Shown one piece after another: positions 16,097-24,758 of a stretch of 64,000 nucleotides of DNA. The notes beneath the pieces were generated by a model. The model worked only from the letters and a program-made list of their open reading frames with translations. It did not search any database and was not told the DNA's origin. This DNA comes from Desulfomonilaceae bacterium. GTDB taxonomy: Bacteria; Desulfobacterota; Desulfomonilia; Desulfomonilales; Desulfomonilaceae. Position numbers and translations under genes: made by a program. The stretch lies in contig JBAZSD010000023.1 of assembly GCA_041662605.1 (NCBI GenBank), positions 1-64,000 on the forward strand, read 5' to 3'. Each line of letters starts with the position of its first letter. The stretch's first letter is position 1.

Positions 16097-17057
16097 ATGC
16101 GACTCCTTACCGAATCGATTCGTTCGTAGTTCTGACAATAAATTCTCCATACAAGTCAATCCATCTTCACTATCCATTGTTGATCTATCGGTTGCACAGA
16201 TTAAAGATATTGCGACGGCGGCGCTTTATGAACATAACCGTCAGGTTCGCTCTGGATCTGTAAATGTGAAGAAGGACGCTCCGGAAACTTCGGTTTCTAT
16301 CGTTTCGCTGCCGGACGCTCCTGTGCTGTGTGTAAAACATTTCAAGAACCGTGGAACAGGTTATACTATAAAAGGTATTTTCCGTGCGACCCATGGAGTG
16401 AGAGCGTTTCAGGGAGGAGAAAATCTTTTTCGTCTTGGATTTACTTTGGCCCCCCCTATTGCGTTGATCAGGAATATGAGGTTTGGAATTTCATTCGAGG
16501 AATGGCTTGTTATGCCAATTCTTCCAGAGGCCGAAGAACTCGATCGATATATGGTCAAACGAATCAGAAAGGGTTGGCCAAAAGAGGAAAAACTTGATTT
16601 TTTGAACTACTTCGCCAATTTTCTGGCGCATCTTCACAGTTCGGGTGTTTTTCACACCGATCTAAAGACATGTAACATAATGGTTTTCGAAGACAGCAAT
16701 CAGAAACAGGCCGCAAATTCGGGAGCGAGAGGTGTCCGGCGGATCGGATTTTCCCTGCTTGATTACGATGATGTGAGGGTATGTAAAGGCGCAGTAGGAT
16801 GCAAAATCAGGGCGAAGAATCTTTCACAACTTTTTCTTTCGACACCGTCAGCAATAGATCTTGACGACAGAATGGAATTCTTTAACCAATATTTCAGTAG
16901 CTGCTACAGGCTTAATATTGACAAAAAGCGGCTTCTTGAAATGATGTTTGCCAGGATTGACGGAAAAACGTTGCTTTATGTCGGACCTGAAGGTGACATA
17001 TCTGAAAACTGGACGATAATTAACAAGGGTAAGGAATGTGTCGATAATTTTCTATAG
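16089..17057 (+). CDS. LPS core kinase (Kdo/WaaP family)
   Basis: A 322-residue protein with the lipopolysaccharide kinase fold. The catalytic H-T-D-L-K-T-C-N motif (Asp191) and the metal-binding L-L-D-Y-D-D segment near residue 225 are intact, and an upstream C-V-K-H-F-K region supplies the ATP-binding Lys. Such enzymes phosphorylate Kdo or heptose in the LPS inner core. The overlap with the glycosyltransferase gene and the heptosyltransferase two genes upstream support this. The residue number of the sugar target cannot be told. A 214-base gap follows with no gene. Confidence 0.83.
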   Translation: MAKCDSLPNRFVRSSDNKFSIQVNPSSLSIVDLSVAQIKDIATAALYEHNRQVRSGSVNVKKDAPETSVSIVSLPDAPVLCVKHFKNRGTGYTIKGIFRATHGVRAFQGGENLFRLGFTLAPPIALIRNMRFGISFEEWLVMPILPEAEELDRYMVKRIRKGWPKEEKLDFLNYFANFLAHLHSSGVFHTDLKTCNIMVFEDSNQKQAANSGARGVRRIGFSLLDYDDVRVCKGAVGCKIRAKNLSQLFLSTPSAIDLDDRMEFFNQYFSSCYRLNIDKKRLLEMMFARIDGKTLLYVGPEGDISENWTIINKGKECVDNFL

Positions 17058-17271
17058 TTGAACCTTGCCAAGACACTCAAACAAAAAGATTTCATTGTCA
17101 AAATGGTGGCAGTATTTGAAAAACAATCGTCGTTATTCAACAGTCAATGTGACCGCATTCGAATGAACGGCGCCTGGACAAGACATTAAATTCGAAACCG
17201 ATCTACGATCACTTGTCAGATTTTCTACGTTGTTACGAATAGATTAAAAAATAACAAAAAGGCGGTGGAAA

Positions 17272-19692
17272 ATGACAGGCTCGAGGATTCATCCGTCACT
17301 GATTAACTGGCTGATGGGAGCAGTTCTTTGTCTGGGGGTTATAGTGGGACCTTGTTTAGGGGATTCTTTCGGTCATGGCCGGTTGACAATTATTGACCCG
17401 GACGGCAAGACTGAATCGACCTGTCCATTGGAACATACTTCGGTCAAGGCCGATGTGTCAGGTTTTGTGGCGAGCGTTGAAGTCAAGCAGGTCTTTCACA
17501 ACCCACGCAGTGACAAGATTGAAGCCATCTATACATTTCCCCTGTCCGCTGACGGGGCGGTGGATCAAATGCTTATGAAGGTCGGCGATAAAGTGATTCG
17601 CGGCGAAATAAAACGTCGGGAAGAAGCTAGACAAATTTATGAAACGGCCAGGGACAAAGGACAAGTAGCCTCTCTGCTTGATCAGGAACGTCCAAATATT
17701 TTCACCCAGTCTGTGGCAAACATCATGCCGGGAGAGAAGGTTGAGATCACCATCAGATATGTTGAAACACTCAATTACGAAGATGGCGCTTTCAAATTTA
17801 ATTTTCCTATGGTAGTAGGCCCAAGATTTATCCCCGGTCAGCCTGACGCCAAGCAAGGGACAGGTTGGGCCAGGGACACCTCGCAAGTTCCAGACGCAAG
17901 TCGGATAACTCCGCCAGTCGCTGAAGAAGGTAAGAGGGCAGGGCATGAAATAGACCTGGCTGTTTCCATCGACGCAGGCGTCCGTATAGAAAAGATCGAA
18001 TCCCAGCTTCATGAGGTAGACATTGAACGTAAAGGGGAGAGCAAGGTGCTGGTTTCTCTCAGGAACAAGAAAGAGATCCCCAATCGCGACTTTGTCCTCA
18101 GTTACTTGGTAGCCTCAGATCAGATAAAATCGGGAGTACTGGCCCACAAGGACGGAGAAGACGGCTACGTGATGATGGTCGTTATTCCACCAAAACGTGT
18201 GAGCCGAGAACAGACCGCGCCCAGAGAAATGATTTTCATCATAGATGTTTCCGGTTCCCAGCAAGGTCTTCCACTTGAAAAAGCCAAGGAAACAGTCAAT
18301 TACATTATTGACAGGATGAATCCTAACGATACTTTCAATGTCATTGATTTTAACGATACGACTCGCATGCTTTTCCCGTCGCCTAAAGAAAACACACCGG
18401 AAACACGCGCAAAAGCGCTCCAGTATGTGAAATCACTCAAAGGCTCTGGCGGCACACGCATGATATCCGCAATCTGGGAGGCGCTAAACACGAAGCCCGC
18501 TGAAAATCGGCTTCGTGTAGTGACTTTTATGACAGATGGTCTTGTAGGAAATGATTTTGAAGTCATATCCATGGTGAAGAAACTTCGCGACAAAAGCCGA
18601 TGGTTCTCTTTTGGCACAGGGAATTCGGTTAACAAGTTCCTGCTCGATAATGTTGCGAGAGTGGGCGGTGGCGACGCTGACTACATTCTTCTCAACAGCC
18701 CTGAGGAGGCGGTAGCCAAAAAATTCTACGAACGAATCTCCACCCCTGTTCTGACCGAGATAACTATGAGTTGCGAAGGCTCGTTTCTTCAGGATGTCTA
18801 TCCTGGCAATGTTTCTGATTTGTGGTCTCACAGACCGCTAATATTTAAGGCCCGTTATACCAAATCCGGCAAAGGGACCGTCAAGATAAAAGGATTCCAT
18901 GCCGGCAAGCCCTACGAACAGGATGTGAGCCTAACATTACCTGAAAATGAAGCGAAAAACAGCTCAATTTCCTCGCTGTGGGCCCGTTCCAAGATTGATG
19001 AACTTGTGGATCAGGATCTTATGGGAATCCAGCGGGGCAACCCCGATAAAACGGTGAAGGAAGAAATAGTTAAAGTAGCTTTAGTCCATAGGATTATGAC
19101 CCAGTTCACAAGTTTCGTGGCGGTGGAAGATGCGGTTGTAAGCGTTAATGGTAAACCCGTTACGGTTACCGTCCCTGTGGAGTTGCCTCAGGGGGTCAGC
19201 CGGGAAGGAGTCTTCGGACCAGGATCGAAGGCCAAAATGAACGAATCACGCGCCAATGTCTATCCGACCCCTATGACCACCGGTCGCTCCGGGCACGGGG
19301 GATCCAGACCCGGTTTTGGAACCGTAGGTTCCCCTGCCCGAAAAGTAGATCAGAACAAGCAGGTTTCCTCAATGCCCATTGAATCCAAAAATCAGGCGCC
19401 AAAATCTTCCAAGCTCTCTGAAGAGCTGGTCGCGCTTGTGAGTATGAAAGACAAACCTTTGGATTACTCGAGTGGCAAAGTAGTAGTTAAAGACGGCAAG
19501 CTTACAGTCCAAGTTTGGTTGAGTCGATCGAGTGAGGAAATCATAAGAATGCTCGAAGAAAAGGGACTGAAAATAACTTTTCAGGCTTCGACCGGGAAAA
19601 TGGTGATCGGTAGTATTTCTGTTGAGAATTTGCCGGATCTTGAAAAGATTACGGAGGTTCGCCTGATTGAGCCATTTTCCGTCACCGGTTAA
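17272..19692 (+). CDS. Exported VIT and von Willebrand factor A domain protein
   Basis: An 806-residue exported protein. A signal peptide covers about residues 1-31. A VIT domain follows (35-165; A-I-Y-T-F-P-L and R-P-N-I-F-T-Q-S blocks), then a vWA domain (about 318-490) with an intact MIDAS D-V-S-G-S at residues 325-329. A long beta-rich part and a Gly/Pro/Ser-rich linker near 640-700 lead to a small C-terminal domain. The layout resembles inter-alpha-trypsin inhibitor heavy chains and bacterial surface or stress proteins. No sortase or C-terminal anchor is visible and the gene stands alone. Ligand and role are unknown. Confidence 0.86.
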   Translation: MTGSRIHPSLINWLMGAVLCLGVIVGPCLGDSFGHGRLTIIDPDGKTESTCPLEHTSVKADVSGFVASVEVKQVFHNPRSDKIEAIYTFPLSADGAVDQMLMKVGDKVIRGEIKRREEARQIYETARDKGQVASLLDQERPNIFTQSVANIMPGEKVEITIRYVETLNYEDGAFKFNFPMVVGPRFIPGQPDAKQGTGWARDTSQVPDASRITPPVAEEGKRAGHEIDLAVSIDAGVRIEKIESQLHEVDIERKGESKVLVSLRNKKEIPNRDFVLSYLVASDQIKSGVLAHKDGEDGYVMMVVIPPKRVSREQTAPREMIFIIDVSGSQQGLPLEKAKETVNYIIDRMNPNDTFNVIDFNDTTRMLFPSPKENTPETRAKALQYVKSLKGSGGTRMISAIWEALNTKPAENRLRVVTFMTDGLVGNDFEVISMVKKLRDKSRWFSFGTGNSVNKFLLDNVARVGGGDADYILLNSPEEAVAKKFYERISTPVLTEITMSCEGSFLQDVYPGNVSDLWSHRPLIFKARYTKSGKGTVKIKGFHAGKPYEQDVSLTLPENEAKNSSISSLWARSKIDELVDQDLMGIQRGNPDKTVKEEIVKVALVHRIMTQFTSFVAVEDAVVSVNGKPVTVTVPVELPQGVSREGVFGPGSKAKMNESRANVYPTPMTTGRSGHGGSRPGFGTVGSPARKVDQNKQVSSMPIESKNQAPKSSKLSEELVALVSMKDKPLDYSSGKVVVKDGKLTVQVWLSRSSEEIIRMLEEKGLKITFQASTGKMVIGSISVENLPDLEKITEVRLIEPFSVTG

Positions 19693-19792
19693 TTTGTGTT
19701 TAATGTCGATGTGAAATCAGCTCTAGAATTGTTTTGAAGAGGCCGGGAACGTTAATCGGCTTCTCGAGGATTCCAGCAAGGCATGACCAAAA

Positions 19793-19822
19793 TGAGCGCC
19801 ATCGCAACCTGCGTGGCGCTCA
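19793..19822 (+). terminator. Hairpin after the VIT/vWA gene
   Basis: TGAGCGCCA and TGGCGCTCA form a perfect 9-bp stem with a 12-base loop, 100 bases after the stop, followed by CTTCTTTC. The rest of the 356-base gap (19693-20048) holds no convincing gene; its minus-strand open frames lack family features. Confidence 0.55.
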
Positions 19823-20048
19823 CTTCTTTCATGATTAGACACCAGCCCATTTATCTCGTCTATAACACCCAACTTTTTGAAGAGCGTCGGAGGTTGACTA
19901 TTCTCTGAAACAGGAATCTCTCGGAATCCCAACGCATCAAACTAAGGTAGTAAATGCTATAAGGCGCTCCGGAATCGGACAAGGGCCTTTGGCCCATGAT
20001 GCGGATGAGATTCAGGGGCTGAATGACCGGGCATAGGAGAATCAAATC

Positions 20049-21122
20049 ATGACCACACTATTTATCGAAGTTCTTGTCGGAGGGTTAATCGGCCTGATGT
20101 TTTTCGGAGCTATCGCAAGCGCACACACTGAACTGGAAAAAGCGATATTTGCAGGTGGATGTTTCTGGTGTATGCAGCCTCCGTTTGAAAAGCTGGACGG
20201 TGTAGTAAGCGTAGTATCAGGATACACGGGTGGAACCGGAACCGATCCCACATACGAGGATTACGCTGAAAAAGGAGACATAGAAGCCATTGAAGTAACC
20301 TACGATCCGTCAAAAATAAGTTATTCCCAACTCTTGGATGTGTTCTGGAGACAGATAGATCCTACGGATGGTGGTGGGCAGTTCGTGGACAGGGGCCCTC
20401 AATACCGCTCGGCCATATTTTACAATAGCGGAGACCAGAAACAGATAGCGGAAAAATCTAAACAGGAACTCCAAGAATCTGGAAGATTCGACAGGCCCAT
20501 CGTTACGGAGACCTTGAAGGCGTCCAAATTCTACAAGGCTGAAGACTATCATCAGGATTATTACAAAAAGAATCCGATTCGATATAAATTCTATAGGTAC
20601 AACGCCGGTCGTGATCAGTATTTGGATAAAATATGGGGTCATGACAGAGACCAGAAAGACCTTAAAGAAAGTGAAAATAAATCGCAGAAATTGGGCAAGG
20701 AAGATCTAAGAAAGAAATTGACCCCCATCCAATTTAGAGTGACCCAGGAAAATGGCACTGAGCCCGCGTTCCAGAATGAATATTGGGACAACAAAAAACC
20801 AGGCATTTATGTGGACATAGTTTCAGGAGAGCCTCTTTTCAGTTCTTTGGACAAATTCGATTCCGGAACAGGATGGCCCAGTTTTACTAAACCCCTGGAA
20901 CCTCAAAACATTGTTGAAAAAGAAGACAGAAGCTTTTTTACGACACGCACTGAGGTAAGAAGCAGGCACGCTGACTCGCACTTGGGACACGTATTTAATG
21001 ACGGCCCCGCTCCGACAGGCTTGCGTTACTGTATGAATTCCGCCGCGCTTCGGTTTATTCCCAGGGATGACATGGAAAAGGAAGGTTACGGGCAATACAA
21101 AAAACTATTTGAGATAAATTGA
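20049..21122 (+). CDS. msrAB: Exported MsrA-MsrB methionine sulfoxide reductase fusion
   Basis: A 357-residue bifunctional enzyme that repairs both methionine-S- and methionine-R-sulfoxide. An N-terminal hydrophobic signal (about 1-26) implies periplasmic action. The MsrA domain carries the catalytic G-C-F-W-C near residues 37-41. The MsrB domain starts near residue 225 (F-R-V-T-Q-E-N-G-T-E), with the R-H-A-D-S-H-L-G-H-V-F block and the catalytic Cys in R-Y-C-M-N-S-A-A-L. The CxxC zinc pairs of many MsrB proteins are absent, as in PilB-type fusions. How the enzyme is reduced is not clear; no thioredoxin-like partner is next to it. Confidence 0.94.
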   Translation: MTTLFIEVLVGGLIGLMFFGAIASAHTELEKAIFAGGCFWCMQPPFEKLDGVVSVVSGYTGGTGTDPTYEDYAEKGDIEAIEVTYDPSKISYSQLLDVFWRQIDPTDGGGQFVDRGPQYRSAIFYNSGDQKQIAEKSKQELQESGRFDRPIVTETLKASKFYKAEDYHQDYYKKNPIRYKFYRYNAGRDQYLDKIWGHDRDQKDLKESENKSQKLGKEDLRKKLTPIQFRVTQENGTEPAFQNEYWDNKKPGIYVDIVSGEPLFSSLDKFDSGTGWPSFTKPLEPQNIVEKEDRSFFTTRTEVRSRHADSHLGHVFNDGPAPTGLRYCMNSAALRFIPRDDMEKEGYGQYKKLFEIN

Positions 21123-21125
21123 TTA

Positions 21126-21173
21126 CAATTCCTGGTCTTGTTGAGAGGAATCCAACAATTTGATCAGGAATTG
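21126..21173 (+). other. Nested hairpin just after msrAB
   Basis: An outer 9-bp stem (CAATTCCTG with CAGGAATTG) encloses an inner 6-bp stem (TTGTTG with CAACAA). It begins four bases after the stop codon and lacks a T-run. It may protect the mRNA end or assist termination. Confidence 0.45.
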
Positions 21174-21304
21174 CAGACTGATGACAATGGTTAATTCCAT
21201 CGTTTTTGCATTGAGGTCTGGGAATATCAGCAATTATTTGATCTTTAATACGAGGGGGAAGCGCAGTCATCATATTTATGTGTGTTAGGCGGTGTATTTG
21301 TAAG

Positions 21305-21310
21305 TATAAT
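21305..21310 (+). promoter_or_regulatory. Possible -10 element before the kinase gene
   Basis: A perfect TATAAT lies 27 bases before the ATG of the histidine kinase gene. The expected -35 position has only a weak TGTGTT, so an activator or another sigma factor may be needed. Confidence 0.3.
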
Positions 21311-21337
21311 GACCATGAAAACACTCCAAACTTCTAG

Positions 21338-24300
21338 ATGAGAAAATTAATGAATTCCCTTCTCGATAGGATCAATAATTGGGCGACGCTAAAATTCGAA
21401 AATGTCGAACTGGAGCAAGCCTTCCGCACCGAGTATTTTGAGAAATCCCTTGGGCGGGTCCGGTTGAGCGTGATACTGGCGGCTATCCTCTACGGCCTAT
21501 TCGGCATCCTGGATGAAGCGATTATTCCCGAAGTAAGATATCAGGCGTGGATTATTAGATACGTTATCTTCTGTCCCCTGGCGATTCTTATTGTTATTTT
21601 TTCTTATTTCAAGCGTTTTCAAAAGCTAATGGAGCCCTCGATCATCGTCGTGGCATTCATCGGGGGAGCGGGAATTGTCGTAATGATTGCGCTCGCGCCG
21701 CCGCCGGGAAGTGACCTTTACTACGCTGGATTGCTACTTACAATCTGGTTCTATTACGTGTTTTTACGGCTGCGTTTCATTCCCGCAACGGCTCTGGCCT
21801 GGACTGTCTTTGCGTTGTATGAAATTACGGCTGTTTTTATAAGAGGCGCGTCCACACCAATATTGATCAACAATACGTTTTTCTTTTTGGCGTTCAACAT
21901 CACTGGCATGTGGGCCTGCTATACGATGGAGCGTTATGTGCGGATGGATTTTCTGCAGCGTAGAACCATTGTAGAACAGAGCGAAAAACTGAAGATGATT
22001 TTCGATCACTCGCCCGCTGGTATCCTGCATTTTGACTCTAACGGAGTCTTAACCGATTGCAACTCCGAATTTGTAAATCTCATCGGTTCTAACCGCGAGA
22101 ATTTAGTCGGGCTTAACATGATTACCGACCTGAAGGATGAGCGAGTTATAAGCGCCGTTAAAGACGTATTAAACGGCCAAACGGCGCACTCCGAAGGTGA
22201 ATATCAATCCATGACAGTAAACAAGGCCACTTGGGCCAAAGCCGATTTCAGTCCAATAATTTCCCCGGATGGGAAGGTTGCAGGCGGTATCGCCATTGTG
22301 ACTGACACTTCCGAAGCTAAAAAAGCGGCCGACGCAATCAGAGAAAGCGAACAGCGCTACAAGAAACTCTATTCGCTCGTGCGGTTGATGTGTGACAACG
22401 CTCCGGATTTAATCTGGGCCAAAGACCTGGAAGGGAAGTTCCTATTTGTAAATCGGTCTTTCTGCGAGAAGCTGATAAATGCGAAAGACACGGATGAACC
22501 GATAGGAAAAAACGACATGTTTTTTGCTCAACGGGAAAGGGACAGTAATCCTGAAACAACTGACTGGTACACTTTTGGAGAAGTTTGTGTCGATTCAGAC
22601 GCTGTAGTTGTCAACAGCAGAAAACCTAAACGTTTTGACGAATTTGGAAATGTAAAAGGCCAGTTCCTTTTTCTCGATGTGCAGAAGTCGCCTTTTTGGA
22701 ATGAACAGGGAGAACTGATCGGAACGGTAGGGTGTGGACGCGATGTCACGAAAGAGAGAAAAATTGAGCAGTCCCTTCGAGAGAGTGAAGAACGCTACCG
22801 GGATCTTTTCGAAAACGCCTCAGACATGATCTACACTCATGACCTGGCTGGAAACTATACATCCGTTAATGAACTCGTTTATAGCCTATTGGGATATAGG
22901 CCCGAGGAATTCCTGAAGCTCAATTTTCGTGACGTATCAGATTCTCAATTCTTGTCTGTTGCTGAGAAAAACTTTCTGGAAAAGATTGAAGAAGAGGTTG
23001 AGGCAACAGGGCCATACGAAATCCTCGCGAGAAAAAAAGATGGGACTCCTGTATGGCTTGAAGTCAAAAGTCGACTGATGAGACGGGATGGGAATGTTGT
23101 CGGAATACAAGGCATAGCCCGAAATGTCACAGAGCGTAAAGAACTGGAGGCTGCTGTTCACGAGGCTCAAACAAAATATCAGTCAATCGTGGAGGCCTTT
23201 GACGGCATAATTCACATTTGTTCTCAAGATTTCGAGATCCAGTTCGCAAATCAACGTTTGGTGGAACGGACCGGATACGATCCGGTTGGAAGTAAATGCC
23301 ACGAAGTTGTCCATGGGCTCCAGGATGTTTGTCCGTGGTGCTTTTTTAAGAATGCGCAACGTACAGTAACATTCCGAACCCTGCGTCACAGTCCGAAGGA
23401 CAACCGTTGGTATTTTGTTGTGAGTTCGCCAATCATCCATAAGGATGGCACAATTTCCAGACTGTTCCTGATGCAGGACGTAACTGAACAAAGGGCGGCG
23501 GAAGAAGAAAAGACAAAATTACGGGAACAGCTCTTTCAGGCCCAGAAGATGGAGGCGATAGGCACGCTCGCAGCCGGGATTGCTCACGACTTCAACAACC
23601 TGTTACAGGTAATTCTCGGGTACTCAGAACTGCTGCCGGCGTTTTCCGACATAACGCCCAAAGCTCTAGACGGGCTTGAAAAAATGAACCAGGCTGCACG
23701 AAGTGGGGCTGATCTCGTAAAGAGGCTATTGATGTTTAGTCGGAAAACCGAGATCAACCTTCGTCCTCTTAATCTTAACCGGGTGATTGTCAAGGCAAAC
23801 AAAATGTGGGAGCGGACCATTCCCAAGATGATAGACATCGAACTGTCTTTAGCCGACAACATCCAGGCTGTTAACGGGGACGCCACTCAAATTGAGCAAG
23901 TCCTTATGAATTTGGTGATAAACGCCCGAGACGCTATGCCAGATGGAGGAAAACTCCTCATCGAAACCGAAAATATCTACATTGAGCCGGGACACTCAAA
24001 TGGCTATCCGGATTTCAAGACCGGATGGCAAGTTCTTTTGAGGGTTTCCGACAATGGAATCGGTATGGATGCAGAAACTGTGGGACGAATCTTTGAGCCT
24101 TTTTTCACTACTAAAGAGATTGCAAAGTCAACCGGCCTCGGTCTCGCTGTCGTCTACGGCATAGTTCAGCAACATGGTGGGCATATTACCTGTAAAAGCG
24201 AACCTTCCAGAGGGACGACCTTCGAAATTCATTTCCCCGCCTTACGCGCGGAAGAGGAAACAATTGAGGAAGATATCCAGGACGGTCCAACCGCAGGAGG

Positions 24301-24676
24301 GTCCGAAACTGTTCTAATAGTTGATGACGAAGAACAGGTTCGGTTCTTGGCCTCCGAGATTTTGAGTGAAGCCGGCTACGAAGTGATTGAAGCAGCGAAC
24401 GGAGAGGAAGCCCTATTGCTCTATGAAAAGTACACGCAGGAAATCGGCCTCATCCTGCTGGATCTGATCATGCCCATTATGGGAGGAGAGCAGTGTTTGC
24501 GCGAGCTGATCAAAGTTAACCCATTAGTGAGAGTGGTTATCGCAAGCGGACAACCTACGAACGGCCCTTTAGAAGAATACCTGGAATTAGGGGCTACGGG
24601 TTTTATCAGCAAACCATACGACGCAAGGGGATTACTCAATATTGTGCGCTCGTCTCTCGACGCTGGTTCACAGTGA
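21338..24676 (+). CDS. Hybrid PAS sensor histidine kinase with receiver
   Basis: A 1112-residue membrane sensor. Residues about 30-200 hold several membrane helices. Four PAS-like domains follow (roughly 208-335, 350-480, 485-608, 610-735); the last has a C-P-W-C-F-F cysteine motif that could bind metal or sense redox. The dimerisation helix has the phospho-acceptor His750 in I-A-H-D-F-N-N, followed by the ATPase domain (N-A-R-D-A, D-N-G-I-G-M, G-L-G-L-A-V). The C-terminal receiver (about 985-1105) has the acceptor Asp1042 and a D-D-E acidic pocket. It may pass phosphate to an unlinked regulator. The signal is unknown; the glycogen phosphorylase gene lies downstream. Confidence 0.92.
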   Translation: MRKLMNSLLDRINNWATLKFENVELEQAFRTEYFEKSLGRVRLSVILAAILYGLFGILDEAIIPEVRYQAWIIRYVIFCPLAILIVIFSYFKRFQKLMEPSIIVVAFIGGAGIVVMIALAPPPGSDLYYAGLLLTIWFYYVFLRLRFIPATALAWTVFALYEITAVFIRGASTPILINNTFFFLAFNITGMWACYTMERYVRMDFLQRRTIVEQSEKLKMIFDHSPAGILHFDSNGVLTDCNSEFVNLIGSNRENLVGLNMITDLKDERVISAVKDVLNGQTAHSEGEYQSMTVNKATWAKADFSPIISPDGKVAGGIAIVTDTSEAKKAADAIRESEQRYKKLYSLVRLMCDNAPDLIWAKDLEGKFLFVNRSFCEKLINAKDTDEPIGKNDMFFAQRERDSNPETTDWYTFGEVCVDSDAVVVNSRKPKRFDEFGNVKGQFLFLDVQKSPFWNEQGELIGTVGCGRDVTKERKIEQSLRESEERYRDLFENASDMIYTHDLAGNYTSVNELVYSLLGYRPEEFLKLNFRDVSDSQFLSVAEKNFLEKIEEEVEATGPYEILARKKDGTPVWLEVKSRLMRRDGNVVGIQGIARNVTERKELEAAVHEAQTKYQSIVEAFDGIIHICSQDFEIQFANQRLVERTGYDPVGSKCHEVVHGLQDVCPWCFFKNAQRTVTFRTLRHSPKDNRWYFVVSSPIIHKDGTISRLFLMQDVTEQRAAEEEKTKLREQLFQAQKMEAIGTLAAGIAHDFNNLLQVILGYSELLPAFSDITPKALDGLEKMNQAARSGADLVKRLLMFSRKTEINLRPLNLNRVIVKANKMWERTIPKMIDIELSLADNIQAVNGDATQIEQVLMNLVINARDAMPDGGKLLIETENIYIEPGHSNGYPDFKTGWQVLLRVSDNGIGMDAETVGRIFEPFFTTKEIAKSTGLGLAVVYGIVQQHGGHITCKSEPSRGTTFEIHFPALRAEEETIEEDIQDGPTAGGSETVLIVDDEEQVRFLASEILSEAGYEVIEAANGEEALLLYEKYTQEIGLILLDLIMPIMGGEQCLRELIKVNPLVRVVIASGQPTNGPLEEYLELGATGFISKPYDARGLLNIVRSSLDAGSQ

Positions 24677-24758
24677 CTTGAAAATTTGTTGTGCGCTCAA
24701 GCGTCAAGTATGAATAGGCCCTGCAATCTATAAATTGTCTTACCTTAGGGGAGGCCAA

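Noticed and set aside
19723..19932. Minus-strand frame of 69 codons after the VIT/vWA gene
   Set aside because: No ribosome site, no domain features, and it spans the terminator hairpin.
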